Shown: in pieces, positions 8,804 through 16,941 of the stretch
Position numbering within the stretch: position 1 is the stretch's first letter
How the letters are laid out: every line of letters begins with the position of its first letter
DNA from: Nitrososphaerota archaeon
GTDB lineage: Archaea > Thermoproteota > Nitrososphaeria > Nitrososphaerales > Nitrosopumilaceae
Direction of reading: 5' to 3'
DNA: 64,000 nt
Assembly (NCBI GenBank): GCA_028867785.1
Contig: JAGWFS010000003.1
Location: 151,254 to 215,253 of the forward strand
The notes under the pieces: model-generated
The model's input: only the letters and a program-made list of their open reading frames with translations
Told to the model about the DNA's origin: nothing
The model's database searches: none
Translations under genes and position numbers: made by a program

Positions 8804-9538
8804 ATGTTGGAGTTTTTCTGCTTCCAGTGTCTGGTTTTTAGAATTAAGAATCGTTCTTCCAACTATCAGGTATCTAGATCCTGCTTGTAGGGATTTTCTT
8901 GCGTCGCCGCCCTGGGTTCCCACTCCTGGTGAATATATGTCACAGCGACCTCGGACAGCTTTTCTTGTATGACTTATGATACTAGGAACCGTTGCACCCA
9001 CCACTATGCCGTCGACGTTTGAAGAGTATGACCATTTCAGGAACAGGTCGTGGAGTTTTTGCATTTTTTTTGTTGCAGGATCCCTTACAGAAAGACCATA
9101 TCCTGATTTTGCACCTGGATGACTCATGTGCACAAGCGTTATCACTCCATGTTCATCACTGTGAGCTGTCTTGACCAATTCTTTGAGATTTTCAGGCCCC
9201 ATTATCGGGTTTGCTATCACTGCGTCAAACCCACATTTCCACAACCTCTTGATTGCAATCATGTTGGTATTTCCAATATCATTTAGTTTCATATCAGCAA
9301 TTGTCTGCAGGCCTTCCCTATGAGCTAGCTGGTTTATTTTTGACAGGCTTTGTTCGCCCAGGGGCAACATTACATGAAAATTGAGTTTAACTGCACAGAG
9401 ATACTTGCCTAGTCTTTTTATGTTGGAAATCGTTTTCTTTTCTAATCCATCCACATTAGTATCGTCTAGATCATTGGCAAGTATTATCCTGCCCTTTTCT
9501 GATGAAACCTGTTCCATTCTTTTTCTAAAGCCCGTCAT
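8786..9538 (-). CDS. pyrF: Orotidine 5'-phosphate decarboxylase
   Basis: Last enzyme of UMP synthesis (OMP to UMP). 250-aa TIM barrel with the catalytic signature ADMKLNDIGNT (the Lys-Asp charge network), ILANDLDD at the first strand, and the C-terminal phosphate loop SPGVGTQGGDARKSLQAG followed by YLIVGRTI. Its start overlaps the stop of the preceding unknown gene by four bases, so the two are co-translated. Confidence 0.93.
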   Translation of the reverse strand: MTGFRKRMEQVSSEKGRIILANDLDDTNVDGLEKKTISNIKRLGKYLCAVKLNFHVMLPLGEQSLSKINQLAHREGLQTIADMKLNDIGNTNMIAIKRLWKCGFDAVIANPIMGPENLKELVKTAHSDEHGVITLVHMSHPGAKSGYGLSVRDPATKKMQKLHDLFLKWSYSSNVDGIVVGATVPSIISHTRKAVRGRCDIYSPGVGTQGGDARKSLQAGSRYLIVGRTILNSKNQTLEAEKLQHLSLES

Positions 9539-10191
9539 AGTTTGACTAGGGGATGTCGGCCTTTTAGCTTTATTACTTTAAGGTATGAGTATCCATGTTC
9601 GTTTATGCTGCTAACAAAGGACGGTTCTATTCCATCTTTGCTGGAATACTTTAGGAATGGTTTTGTGGGTTCGTAGCCAAGCTTTACGTGGCAAAAGTAT
9701 GACGATTCGTCAGACTCGTTGAAATTCATGAACATCCCCACCAACCAGTTGGTTCCCTCAGGAAATACGAATAACGGAAATGGGGACTCTTCAAACCCAT
9801 AGCTGAGCTTCAGCAGGCTTGCAAGATCCTCAAGCTCCAACGGCTCATACGCAGGATCAGAATCTGTTGCGGCTTCGGGTTTGAGTGATTCGGGCATTGA
9901 TTTTACGCGTATGATTGGAGAGTAGAGATATGTGGGATTTGTTATGGTATTGACTACATCACAGTCCTCCTTTGCTGCCTTAAACCCATAAGAAAGATAG
10001 TGTCCAGATTTTGCACTTGGTATGTAATAGTTCACAGGCCTTTCTTTTAGTACGTCCATCTGAACTGAGATTATGTCCTTGCCATCAAGTGTAAAAGAAA
10101 AACAAGTTCGTGGAATTCGCTCCAAGGCACAAACCAGTCTTGAAAATTCGGTCACATCATAAAGCTCCACATAATACGGACGCTTGGACAT
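9535..10191 (-). CDS. Conserved protein of unknown function, upstream of pyrF
   Basis: 218 aa, soluble, no recognised motif. It looks like a mixed alpha-beta protein with many aromatic residues; an acidic linker lies around residues 105-120. Two cysteines only. The four-base overlap with pyrF (ATGA) suggests a single transcriptional unit and a possible link to nucleotide metabolism, but nothing in the sequence shows an enzymatic role. A purine-rich AGGAGGAATTC-like stretch on the minus strand just before the ATG is a reasonable ribosome site. Confidence 0.65.
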   Translation of the reverse strand: MSKRPYYVELYDVTEFSRLVCALERIPRTCFSFTLDGKDIISVQMDVLKERPVNYYIPSAKSGHYLSYGFKAAKEDCDVVNTITNPTYLYSPIIRVKSMPESLKPEAATDSDPAYEPLELEDLASLLKLSYGFEESPFPLFVFPEGTNWLVGMFMNFNESDESSYFCHVKLGYEPTKPFLKYSSKDGIEPSFVSSINEHGYSYLKVIKLKGRHPLVKL

Positions 10192-10237
10192 AGAATTCCT
10201 CCTAAAACTACCCCATTAAAAGTAGTCGTTTGTTATT

Positions 10238-11245
10238 TTATAGTTCGTCGCGTCTATCAATCGTGTCATTCACGTCAGGGCCTGTTCCAATCAAGGTAAC
10301 AGGCACCTTTAGCTGATCCTCAATATTTTTTATGAAGTATTTGGCAGGTGAGCTAAGGTCGGAAAACGATTGCATGTGTGCACACTCTGGATACAGTACG
10401 TCAAGTTTTGTTATTCCAATCTGCGTTGCACTGTTTAGCATAACGGCTCTTTTTGCAAGATCAAAATCAAATTCGGCCGCACGTCTTGTCCTGCCCGTAA
10501 CTGTACCTACCTCCTTCCATCCTTTTGCAGCAGTTTTTTCTGGGCTAAGCTCATTTTTCAGCGGCCCCTCTCCAACTCGGGTCACATACGACTTGAATAC
10601 GACTACAACATCATCGACATTCTTGGGTCCCAGCCCCACATCTGCACAGATTCCAGACGCAGTGACATCTTTTGAAGTAACATACGGATATGTCCCGTGC
10701 CATAATGAGAGAAAGGTGCCCTGAGTCCCCTCCACCATTACTTTTTCTTTTCTTTCTAGCGCAAAATTAACAGCGTTTGGAATATCATCAAGGTATAATG
10801 CCAGCGAGTCTACGTCTTTGGCAAGCTTGAGCGTTCTCATGGCCCTATCAGCATTGGCAGGTCCAGTCCCTGTTCCCGTACTGCCTATAGATTCTTTCAA
10901 TCTGCCCTCAGAATCAGCTGCCTTGTGAGAATCCTCTATAATTCCACATTGGTAATCAACAAAAGCCCTATCTTGAACTCCAAATTCAGATATTTCTTTT
11001 AGTAGGACTTCCTGGCTTATCACTACGCCAGGTCCCACCAGCAGTCGTGTGTTTGGATTCAAAAATGCGCTTGGCAGCATCCTTACTTTGTAGGTCTTGC
11101 CTCCGTGCTCTATAGTGTGACCAGCATTAGGACCTGCTCCACCCCTGACAGCTATTACAGGATTATCTTTCATGGCAAGGTATGAGACAATCTTGCCCTT
11201 GCCTTCGTCTCCAAAAAAACCGCCTACAATAACTGTAGAAGTCAT
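10238..11245 (-). CDS. purA: Adenylosuccinate synthetase
   Basis: Joins IMP and aspartate, using GTP, in the first step to AMP. About 335 aa, the short archaeal form (bacterial enzymes are about 430). Motifs: GGFFGDEGKGKIV with the catalytic Asp, GGAGPNAGHT, GSTGTGTGPANADR, and VEGTQGTFLSLWHGTYPYVTS read in two parts (EGTQG; YPYVTSKD). ATG at 11245 is chosen because a TATA box (CTTAAATA, minus strand, 11267-11275) lies 26 bases upstream, predicting a leaderless message; the ATG five codons earlier would then be outside it. PurB is elsewhere in this window. Confidence 0.94.
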   Translation of the reverse strand: MTSTVIVGGFFGDEGKGKIVSYLAMKDNPVIAVRGGAGPNAGHTIEHGGKTYKVRMLPSAFLNPNTRLLVGPGVVISQEVLLKEISEFGVQDRAFVDYQCGIIEDSHKAADSEGRLKESIGSTGTGTGPANADRAMRTLKLAKDVDSLALYLDDIPNAVNFALERKEKVMVEGTQGTFLSLWHGTYPYVTSKDVTASGICADVGLGPKNVDDVVVVFKSYVTRVGEGPLKNELSPEKTAAKGWKEVGTVTGRTRRAAEFDFDLAKRAVMLNSATQIGITKLDVLYPECAHMQSFSDLSSPAKYFIKNIEDQLKVPVTLIGTGPDVNDTIDRRDEL

Positions 11246-11324
11246 AAATGATGAGCACATGCGGAGATATTTAAGCCAAGTCTTAGCAATACAATTTTAG
11301 CAAAGAAGATTGACCCAGCTTTGC

Positions 11325-11786
11325 ATGTCACAGCCAAACTATGCTGGAAACATTATTGTTTCTCTGGCAAACCTTCCAGAATTTCTGCGCAAACCCATAT
11401 TGCAAAAAAGACTGTCCGAGTTCTTTTCAATGTCAAGAGAAGACAAACAGGAGATCATAAACAATGCCTTGCAGGCCGGGCCCACAATACAGTTTGACAG
11501 GTTTTCCACCCTGTTTAAGACATGGCTTGAGGTGCTGTGCAATTTATCTGAAGAACAGAGAAGAATGATGTTTGATGCGTACATTACTGAGATTACAAAC
11601 AATCCAGAAAAAATCATCCTGTTTAATCTTGACGGAATTTTAGAGGTTTACTTTATGCTGACAAACGACCAGAGAAGTATAATCTCAAGCACTATTAAAA
11701 AAATCACAGATTCGCTGGATAGTGAGTCAAAAAAGAGAATTAGCCTTGTAATTCCAGAAAGAGCAAAGAAAGAGATAGGAATCTAG
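11325..11786 (+). CDS. Conserved helical protein, unknown
   Basis: About 153 aa (ATG 11325; TTG at 11310 is an alternative). All-helical appearance with a repeated rhythm (FSMSREDKQEI, CNLSEEQRRMM, FMLTNDQRSII, LDSESKKRI), i.e. four 'loop + (S/T)xE(D/E)xxR' units about 35-40 residues apart, suggesting a small helical repeat protein. No family recognised. A weak TATA (AATTTTAG) sits about 28 bases before the ATG. It ends four bases inside the convergent YggX-like gene. Confidence 0.65.
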   Translation: MSQPNYAGNIIVSLANLPEFLRKPILQKRLSEFFSMSREDKQEIINNALQAGPTIQFDRFSTLFKTWLEVLCNLSEEQRRMMFDAYITEITNNPEKIILFNLDGILEVYFMLTNDQRSIISSTIKKITDSLDSESKKRISLVIPERAKKEIGI

Positions 11787-12058
11787 AGCGGTTTGTCAGG
11801 TTTTCGCTGATTCTCATCTGCGAAATTTATGACATCGCCTTCAGGCGTCATTACCCCTACGAATACTTTTTCATACCTTTTCACTACTTTTCGGTGATCA
11901 GGCATGGACATGTCTAGCCTCATTTCATTCATCACCATTACCCTGTACTGCTTCCATTCTTCCCAACATGGGTTGCAGCAAGGATAAACGGCTGCTATAG
12001 GATCTAGTTCCATACTATCTGGAATCTCCTTTTTACATTTAGTACAGCTTCTTGCCAT
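11783..12058 (-). CDS. Fe(2+)-trafficking (YggX-like) protein with N-terminal cysteine cluster
   Basis: 91 aa. The C-terminal two thirds (CWEEWKQYRVMVMNEMRLDM ... DHRKVVKRYEKVF) match the layout of bacterial YggX, where the conserved block is WxxWxxxxxxLINExxLxxxxxxxR; YggX protects iron-sulfur proteins and is proposed to shuttle Fe(II). In front is a C-x2-C ... C-C-x2-C cluster (residues 5-31) that could bind zinc or iron and is not part of typical proteobacterial YggX. The homology is from memory of the motif and needs a profile search. Confidence 0.7.
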   Translation of the reverse strand: MARSCTKCKKEIPDSMELDPIAAVYPCCNPCWEEWKQYRVMVMNEMRLDMSMPDHRKVVKRYEKVFVGVMTPEGDVINFADENQRKPDKPL

Positions 12059-12171
12059 AACAAGATATCAAAAATATAGCAATTTATTTCTTAGTTCAAG
12101 ATGTCAAACTCCGAATAATTCCCAGAAGTCTCCTTAAGAAGAGATATTAGGGAAAACAGAGAAATTAAGAT

Positions 12172-12378
12172 ATGAAGATCAAGTGCCCCAAATGTGACCA
12201 GATAGCAGAATTGGGGGATGATTTTTCATATGTCAAGTGTTCAAAATGTTCCCTAGACATGACGTACGGCGAGTATGTGAGGCTCTTGACATACAAGGAT
12301 GCCAGATATTCGGACGTACTGGGCGATTATGCCACTGATACCAACGGTAATACAGCAGGAACTCTTGATGACTGGTAG
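12172..12378 (+). CDS. Small zinc-ribbon protein
   Basis: 68 aa. One zinc ribbon is visible at the start, CPKC at about residue 5 and CSKC near residue 24, followed by an acidic tail rich in Asp and Thr. Role unknown; probably a nucleic-acid- or protein-binding adaptor. It stands alone, divergent from the YggX-like gene, with an AT-rich spacer of about 110 bases holding both promoters. Confidence 0.7.
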   Translation: MKIKCPKCDQIAELGDDFSYVKCSKCSLDMTYGEYVRLLTYKDARYSDVLGDYATDTNGNTAGTLDDW

Positions 12379-12429
12379 AAAAAAAAGAACTGCAAGGCTT
12401 AATTAATTTCAAAAGGCTAGGGCGTCTAG

Positions 12430-13080
12430 TTGGCGATTGTATCTGATACGGTTCTTGAGATAGCTCTTAACTTGTTAGGATTCGTAGTGGGAATTGCACT
12501 TGGAATTTTTTCATACATAGGATTCAAGAACACCGGAAGCCCGACTTTGTTTAGACTAAACATTTCCTTTTTTTCAATTGGAATAGGTTTTGGAGTTGTC
12601 GGATTTGGATACATGATAGAGTTGTTCGTACTAGGTTACGGTCAGATTGACGGCTGGATTCAGACACTGGGCATAGGAATACAGACGGTGGGATATTTTT
12701 TCATCGCATTCTCTCACGGCATCAAGTCGTTTTTCCCAAAATCAAGGTATTTCAAATCCATAGTGTTTCCTCTTTTCATCATACCCGGCAATGCACTTGA
12801 GCATATTATAAGGTCAATTTCTTTTATCCTATTGGTATATGGCACGATTGAGACCATTATGTCGTATATGGAGAGCAGGAAGAGGAGCACTATCTTCGTT
12901 GCTGCTGGACTTGGGTTGCTTGCCTTGGGCGAATTTCTAGGCTGGTACTCTGTAGTATTTCCAAAATCGATACTATACCTTGTCTCGCTTTCTACAAAAA
13001 TAATAGGCCTTGGAGCACTGTTTGTTCCAATCTCTCAAGTCCCCTTAAGAGGAGGTATGAAATTTGGCGGCAGTGTATAG
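12430..13080 (+). CDS. Polytopic membrane protein, unknown
   Basis: 216 aa with about seven hydrophobic segments: roughly residues 8-28, 36-58, 62-84, 95-115, 120-140, 152-172, 180-200. Very few charged residues, consistent with an integral membrane protein. No family recognised. It starts with TTG at 12430 (SELAI-like N-terminus, no ATG). Its last 17 bases overlap the winged-helix gene downstream, so the pair is probably an operon in which the small regulator may act on or with this protein. Confidence 0.65.
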   Translation: MAIVSDTVLEIALNLLGFVVGIALGIFSYIGFKNTGSPTLFRLNISFFSIGIGFGVVGFGYMIELFVLGYGQIDGWIQTLGIGIQTVGYFFIAFSHGIKSFFPKSRYFKSIVFPLFIIPGNALEHIIRSISFILLVYGTIETIMSYMESRKRSTIFVAAGLGLLALGEFLGWYSVVFPKSILYLVSLSTKIIGLGALFVPISQVPLRGGMKFGGSV

Positions 13081-13354
13081 AACTCACATGAGTATCATAG
13101 GAGACATACTCTCTACCACTAGAGATGAGGCGCCTGATGAAGCAGGTGCAAGTGTAACATACCTAATTCGAAAGGCCAATGTCTCATATGGAAGACTGGC
13201 AAAAATACTAGAAACACTGGTTCAACAAGGACTTTTAGAACAGACCACATCGGAAAGAGCATGCAAGTACAGAATAAGCTCTAGAGGCAGGGAATTTCTG
13301 CAGGCATACCGCGGATTCAGAGAGTTTGCAGATTCCTTCGGGTTAAGAATTTAG
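13064..13354 (+). CDS. Winged-helix DNA-binding protein
   Basis: 96 aa. Pattern YRTHMSIIGDILS ... VTYLIRKANVSYGRLAKILETLVQQGLLEQ ... YRISSRGREFLQAYRGF is a one-domain winged helix-turn-helix of the kind annotated as archaeal predicted transcriptional regulators. It is a clear paralogue of the gene at 22303-22584 (same YRT start and the same FADSFGL/LADSFGLEL end). TTG at 13064 is taken as start because it matches the paralogue's MVAYRT. Coupled to the membrane-protein gene upstream. Confidence 0.82.
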   Translation: MAAVYRTHMSIIGDILSTTRDEAPDEAGASVTYLIRKANVSYGRLAKILETLVQQGLLEQTTSERACKYRISSRGREFLQAYRGFREFADSFGLRI

Positions 13355-13434
13355 TCAGAGTCATTTTCAACGTCTTCGTCATCCACATCGTCGTCGAATT
13401 CATCTTCAAAATCATTCTCAAATTCTTCAGACAT
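13351..13434 (-). CDS. Putative very acidic micropeptide (27 aa)
   Basis: Short frame from ATG 13434 to TAA, giving 27 residues of which about 19 are Asp or Glu and none is Lys or Arg (begins MSEEFENDFEDEFDDD). It overlaps the end of the convergent winged-helix gene by four bases. The extreme composition argues against chance, but nothing proves translation. If real it could act as a DNA mimic or charge partner for a basic protein. Confidence 0.4.
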   Translation of the reverse strand: MSEEFENDFEDEFDDDVDDEDVENDSD

Positions 13435-13503
13435 AACAATCAGAGAAAATATTTTCCTATAAAAGACTACTTGCCTAATACCGCATTTGTAAATGGTGTT
13501 TTG

Positions 13504-13614
13504 TCACACAGGGGTTACCCAGCCACCGCATGAAACACAGATGCTCATGCCGTCATCGTTTTCATATGTTTCTCCGCCCGGCGGACAATGACATTGAGGT
13601 ATTTCCTCTTCCAT
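13504..13614 (-). CDS. Small cysteine-rich putative zinc protein
   Basis: 36-aa frame from ATG 13614, with the cysteine pattern CHC near residue 8 and CVSC near residue 26, enough for one zinc site; ends with CGGWVTPV. Short zinc proteins like this are abundant in this group of archaea. It lies 70 bases upstream of the acidic micropeptide on the same strand and may share a transcript. No function can be assigned. Confidence 0.5.
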   Translation of the reverse strand: MEEEIPQCHCPPGGETYENDDGMSICVSCGGWVTPV

Positions 13615-13687
13615 GCAGGATATACGTGGTTGAGCTTTATATCATTTTTAGAATAAGAGATAATTTACATCGTTTATCAGGTAGTTC

Positions 13688-14287
13688 ATGATCGTATCCT
13701 GCAGCCGCGATGGAATTTCCATGGCTTCCAAGATAATCAAGAGTGGCGGCATTGCGGTTTTTCCTACAGATACCGTATATGGAATAGGATGCGATCCATT
13801 CAACAACAAAGCGGTAGAAACAATTTACAAGATTAAAGGACGCGAGGGATCAAAACATCTCCCGGTCCTTGGATATTCCATTTTTGAGATATCAGAGATT
13901 GCAGTCTTTGACAAGTTATCACAGAAATTTGCATCCAAGTTCTGGCCCGGTCCATTAACATTAATTCTTGATGTGAAAGAAGAAAAGATTGCAAGGTCCC
14001 TTGGTCTTGATAAAAAGATAGCAGTACGTGTGCCTAACCACCCGTGCGTATTAGAACTCCTCAGAGAATGCAAACTGCTTGTTGGAACCAGCGCAAATCC
14101 ATCCGGCCAACCGTCTGCTGCAGATTCTTCAGAGGTGATAGAGAAACTGAACGGATATGACATACTGTTAGATGGAGGCAGCATACCAAATCCTGTGGAA
14201 TCAACAATCGTCAAAGTAGAAGGTGACATGTTTGACATAGTACGGCAAGGAAAAATTAGCAAAAAGGAGCTGCTTTCTCTAGTTTGA
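13688..14287 (+). CDS. sua5: L-threonylcarbamoyladenylate synthase (Sua5/YrdC)
   Basis: 199-aa YrdC-fold enzyme making threonylcarbamoyl-AMP from threonine, bicarbonate and ATP, the first step of tRNA t6A37 synthesis. Motifs: GGIAVFPTDTVYGIGCDPF, KIKGREGSKHLPVLG (KxRP-like basic motif, here KHLPV), FWPGPLTLIL, VRVPNHP and GTSANPSGQP. The short form without the extra C-terminal Sua5 domain. Next to a THUMP-domain gene and convergent with a Cgi121-containing KEOPS gene, so tRNA-modification genes cluster here. Confidence 0.94.
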   Translation: MIVSCSRDGISMASKIIKSGGIAVFPTDTVYGIGCDPFNNKAVETIYKIKGREGSKHLPVLGYSIFEISEIAVFDKLSQKFASKFWPGPLTLILDVKEEKIARSLGLDKKIAVRVPNHPCVLELLRECKLLVGTSANPSGQPSAADSSEVIEKLNGYDILLDGGSIPNPVESTIVKVEGDMFDIVRQGKISKKELLSLV

Positions 14288-14805
14288 ACCTAATTGTAAC
14301 ATGCAGTCGCCATCTTGAAGAAGAGGCGTCCGATGAGATTTCAAAGACTCTCGTGACACTAGGCGATGCAGAATCTAAAACAGAACACAGCAGATTCTCA
14401 GGCATAGTAGTGGTTGATACGTCTCTAGATCCCTTCCAAGTAGTGGACAAGATAAGAACAAAGATTCTTGACGAGCCGTGGAGCATCAGATACTGCCACA
14501 GATTCATACCGATTCAGGAGTCGATGAGGACCACGCTTGAAAACATAGTGGCTGCCGTGCAAAAACATGCAGGCCGTATGCAGTCAGGTGATTCTTACAG
14601 AATTACAGTTGAAAAACGCGGTTCAGAACTGTCAACTAAGGAATTGATCGATTCAATTGCAGGAATTGTGAAAAACAAGGTGTCCTTGGAGGAATATGAC
14701 TGGAATATCACAGTTGAAATTCTTGGAGACATCACTGGAATCTCCATACTGAAAGACCCAGACATAGTAAGCACCTTGAAAACAAAACGAGACTCAATGG
14801 AGTAG
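14284..14805 (+). CDS. THUMP-domain RNA-binding protein (Tan1-like)
   Basis: 173 aa. Starts with TTG at 14284, overlapping the Sua5 stop (TTGA). The C-terminal half contains a THUMP signature (DSYRITVEKRGSELSTKELID ... VSLEEYDWNITVEILGD, split here as in the sequence) preceded by a ferredoxin-like region. Related to the tRNA acetyltransferase adaptor Tan1, which presents tRNA-Ser/Leu for ac4C12 formation. A bare THUMP protein has no catalytic domain, so a partner enzyme is expected. Confidence 0.82.
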   Translation: MNLIVTCSRHLEEEASDEISKTLVTLGDAESKTEHSRFSGIVVVDTSLDPFQVVDKIRTKILDEPWSIRYCHRFIPIQESMRTTLENIVAAVQKHAGRMQSGDSYRITVEKRGSELSTKELIDSIAGIVKNKVSLEEYDWNITVEILGDITGISILKDPDIVSTLKTKRDSME

Positions 14806-15570
14806 AACTGCAGATCTCTCGACTAGGAGATCCTCAAGTGGTTCTGATGACATTATACAGCCAAGTTCTTTTTTTGTTATTTTGAACTGTTTTTTTAAGA
14901 AACTGGCATTGTCGGGAAACGGCATCATTGGCTTTATCACGGGACCTAGTTCTGCAACAAGCTTGTCAACTAGCGGTTCTTTTCCAATAGCAATCAGAAT
15001 CGAATCGCCATCCTTTTGCAATCCCACTTTGGAGATTGCGTCACTTATCTGCTTATTTGCCGCAAATCTCATAAGCATGTCAGTTTCAACTTTGTTTGAA
15101 AGCAGGATTCCAGCCTTGTTTGCTGCCAGGGAAACTTCAATGACTCTCTTTGCATGGCTTACACTTAGGACGTACTTTGATCTAATGCCCTGAATGATTA
15201 TAGTCGGGAATCTGGCTCGTATGGATTCAAGAAATTTCACTGGATCGGCACTTGTCTTTCCAACCCTGATTAGTTCTACATGGTAATTTGAGATCCTAAA
15301 GTTGGCTCTTTTGCTGCCTCCATGAACCACGGGAATTATGCTGACAATGTCCCCGCCCTTAAGGAGAGTTTCGTTTCCTTGCAGAACAGACGAATCGGCA
15401 CCGTTTATCGCCACAAGAATATTTCTGGTGTCAAATGCAGGCATGTTTTTTTGAACCAGGTCCTGGAGAAGGACGAGGAGATCAGATACCGACATGGAGT
15501 TTTTCTCAATTGATATGGTATCAGACAGAAAGGATCTCTTGGCACCGCCAAGAAGTTTGACTGTTATCAT
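14794..15570 (-). CDS. ThiS/MoaD-like ubiquitin domain fused to KEOPS subunit Cgi121
   Basis: 258 aa. Residues 1-88 read as a beta-grasp ThiS/MoaD domain: MITVKLLGGAKRSF start, LLVLLQ helix, ILVAINGAD, and the family ending GDIVSIIPVVHGG. Residues about 95-245 read as Cgi121/TPRKB: IIIQGIRSKYVLSVSHAKR, then AGILLSNKVETDMLMRF-type core with SNK and RFAANKQI. Cgi121 is the KEOPS subunit that captures the tRNA 3' end for t6A synthesis. The Gly-Gly is internal, not C-terminal, so it cannot be activated unless the chain is cut. Convergent, overlapping by 12 bases, with the Sua5-THUMP pair. Confidence 0.82.
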   Translation of the reverse strand: MITVKLLGGAKRSFLSDTISIEKNSMSVSDLLVLLQDLVQKNMPAFDTRNILVAINGADSSVLQGNETLLKGGDIVSIIPVVHGGSKRANFRISNYHVELIRVGKTSADPVKFLESIRARFPTIIIQGIRSKYVLSVSHAKRVIEVSLAANKAGILLSNKVETDMLMRFAANKQISDAISKVGLQKDGDSILIAIGKEPLVDKLVAELGPVIKPMMPFPDNASFLKKQFKITKKELGCIMSSEPLEDLLVERSAVLLH

Positions 15571-15634
15571 GGTTTAAGAAATTAACTAGTACAATATGGA
15601 ATTATTGGTTTTTTATATACAGACAAGAGATGTC

Positions 15635-15907
15635 TTAGCTGATCAGCTGTTCTTCCATCTCTTCAGGCTCAGCCATGGCCTCTTCCTGCGGTGCCAGTGA
15701 TTCTTTTTCTTTTTGTTCTTCAAGTTCTCTTCGCAGGTGAGCCGTGATATATCCCGCAATCTCGTTTTTTAGTCCCTTTGATCTAACTACAGCAACTTCA
15801 TCAAGTATTTTCTTATTTTGTTTAAAGTCGATGCCGAATTTTCCTTTATAAGTAGTCATTAGTTCCGTGGAAATTCGTCTGACTCTATTCACGTTACCGA
15901 TTGGCAT
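15635..15907 (-). CDS. rps17e: Small-subunit ribosomal protein S17e
   Basis: 90 aa from ATG 15907 (the frame extends upstream to 15997, but S17e proteins begin near the conserved GNVNRVRRISTEL). The core FGIDFKQNKKILDEVAVVRS and KNEIAGYIT are characteristic. An unusual acidic, glutamate-rich tail of about 30 residues (EEQKEKESLAPQEEAMAEPE) follows the conserved domain. Stand-alone gene; the minus-strand TATATAA at about 15920-15926 is too close to the chosen ATG for a leaderless message, so the start is somewhat uncertain. Confidence 0.88.
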   Translation of the reverse strand: MPIGNVNRVRRISTELMTTYKGKFGIDFKQNKKILDEVAVVRSKGLKNEIAGYITAHLRRELEEQKEKESLAPQEEAMAEPEEMEEQLIS

Positions 15908-16069
15908 AAGGGGTATTATATACCAGACTTTTCTGGGCATAAAATAACTTCCCAACGCCTCAACTACCATCCAAGCATACCTGCAATCTTGTTTCACATC
16001 CCAAAATCTGGTCTTTCATTTTAGCCTGTCTTAGCAAATAATGTTCTCTTCATTATTTTGTGCTTCGAG

Positions 16070-16420
16070 TCACTTTATAATATTTAGATTGAATCCTGCC
16101 TGAAAGCCTACATGTTCAATAGTATCGTTGTAATAAGAAGCATCCACTACTACAGGAAATAATCCAATAGAGGTGTTATCAGACACATCAATAGTCAGAG
16201 GTATGTTTGAAGCAGGTGTAGTCACATGAGTTACAGGAAGATGAATTGTCAGACCTATAGGCAAAACCTCAGTATTTTGCAGATGAGCATTCAGTGATAC
16301 CAAGTATGGTTGTTTAGATGTTACATCCACGAAAATTACGATGTTTTGTCCTCTTGTAACAGTGTAAGACGGATAGACAGAACTACCATTAAGCGATATC
16401 TCAAATGGTGGTAACGCCAT
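16070..16420 (-). pseudogene. C-terminal part of a possibly frameshifted exported protein
   Basis: From ATG 16420 this frame gives 116 aa, beta-rich and Asn/Thr-rich (SVYPSYTVTRGQNIVIFVDV, IPLTIDVSDNTS), like an extracellular Ig-type domain, but without any signal peptide. The upstream frame (16401-16832) has a signal anchor and a proline-rich linker that ends in a stop exactly where this domain begins. Shifting one base joins them into one exported protein of about 250 aa. Either a frameshift mutation, a sequencing error, or a recoding site. No ribosome site is obvious before ATG 16420. Confidence 0.6.
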
Positions 16421-16832
16421 TTCGTGGTGTTGCAGGAGGTAAATTAGGTGGACTGGATGAAGTTTCTGCATACACATTATGATTTAAGCTACCAGACTGT
16501 ATATCTATTACTTTATTTTGAAAGAGATTTTCCCTAACTAGTACATACGAGTTATCATCGAAGACAAATTTGATAATTGTGTCTGTGAATGGAACACCAA
16601 CGTTAGGAATAACACCCCCATAATCAAAATAAATATGATATGGTCTGTTATCAAGGGCTTGTTTCACTCTTTGGTCTGACAATGCCAATTGAATCAATTT
16701 TTTCTGGTCTGTTGGTACAAACATGTTTCCATGCCCCACTGTCATAAACGGATTTCCACTAATTATCATAAAAACCGTAATTGTTATCAGTACTGTCATA
16801 ATAGGTATAATCAGTATCAATCTTAACTGCAT
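16401..16832 (-). CDS. Membrane-anchored exported protein, N-terminal part of split pair
   Basis: 143 aa from ATG 16832: MQLRLILIIPIMTVLITITV is a signal anchor, followed by a small outer domain (LIQLALSDQRVKQALDNRPY, YIYFDYG-like strands) and a Ser/Pro/Thr linker (SSSPPNLPPATPRNG) before the stop at 16401. ATG 16832 is chosen because TTTATTAAAAG about 25 bases upstream on the minus strand predicts leaderless transcription. The linker with no domain after it, and a signal-less domain in the next frame, point to a broken gene. Function unknown. Confidence 0.6.
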   Translation of the reverse strand: MQLRLILIIPIMTVLITITVFMIISGNPFMTVGHGNMFVPTDQKKLIQLALSDQRVKQALDNRPYHIYFDYGGVIPNVGVPFTDTIIKFVFDDNSYVLVRENLFQNKVIDIQSGSLNHNVYAETSSSPPNLPPATPRNGVTTI

Positions 16833-16941
16833 AGTTTCGATTACTGGTCTTTTAATAAATACAATTCGATGGATAAATACTGACAATCCTAATACAAACA
16901 CATTCAATCAGGACGTATTTTACAAAAAAGAAAAAAGATGG

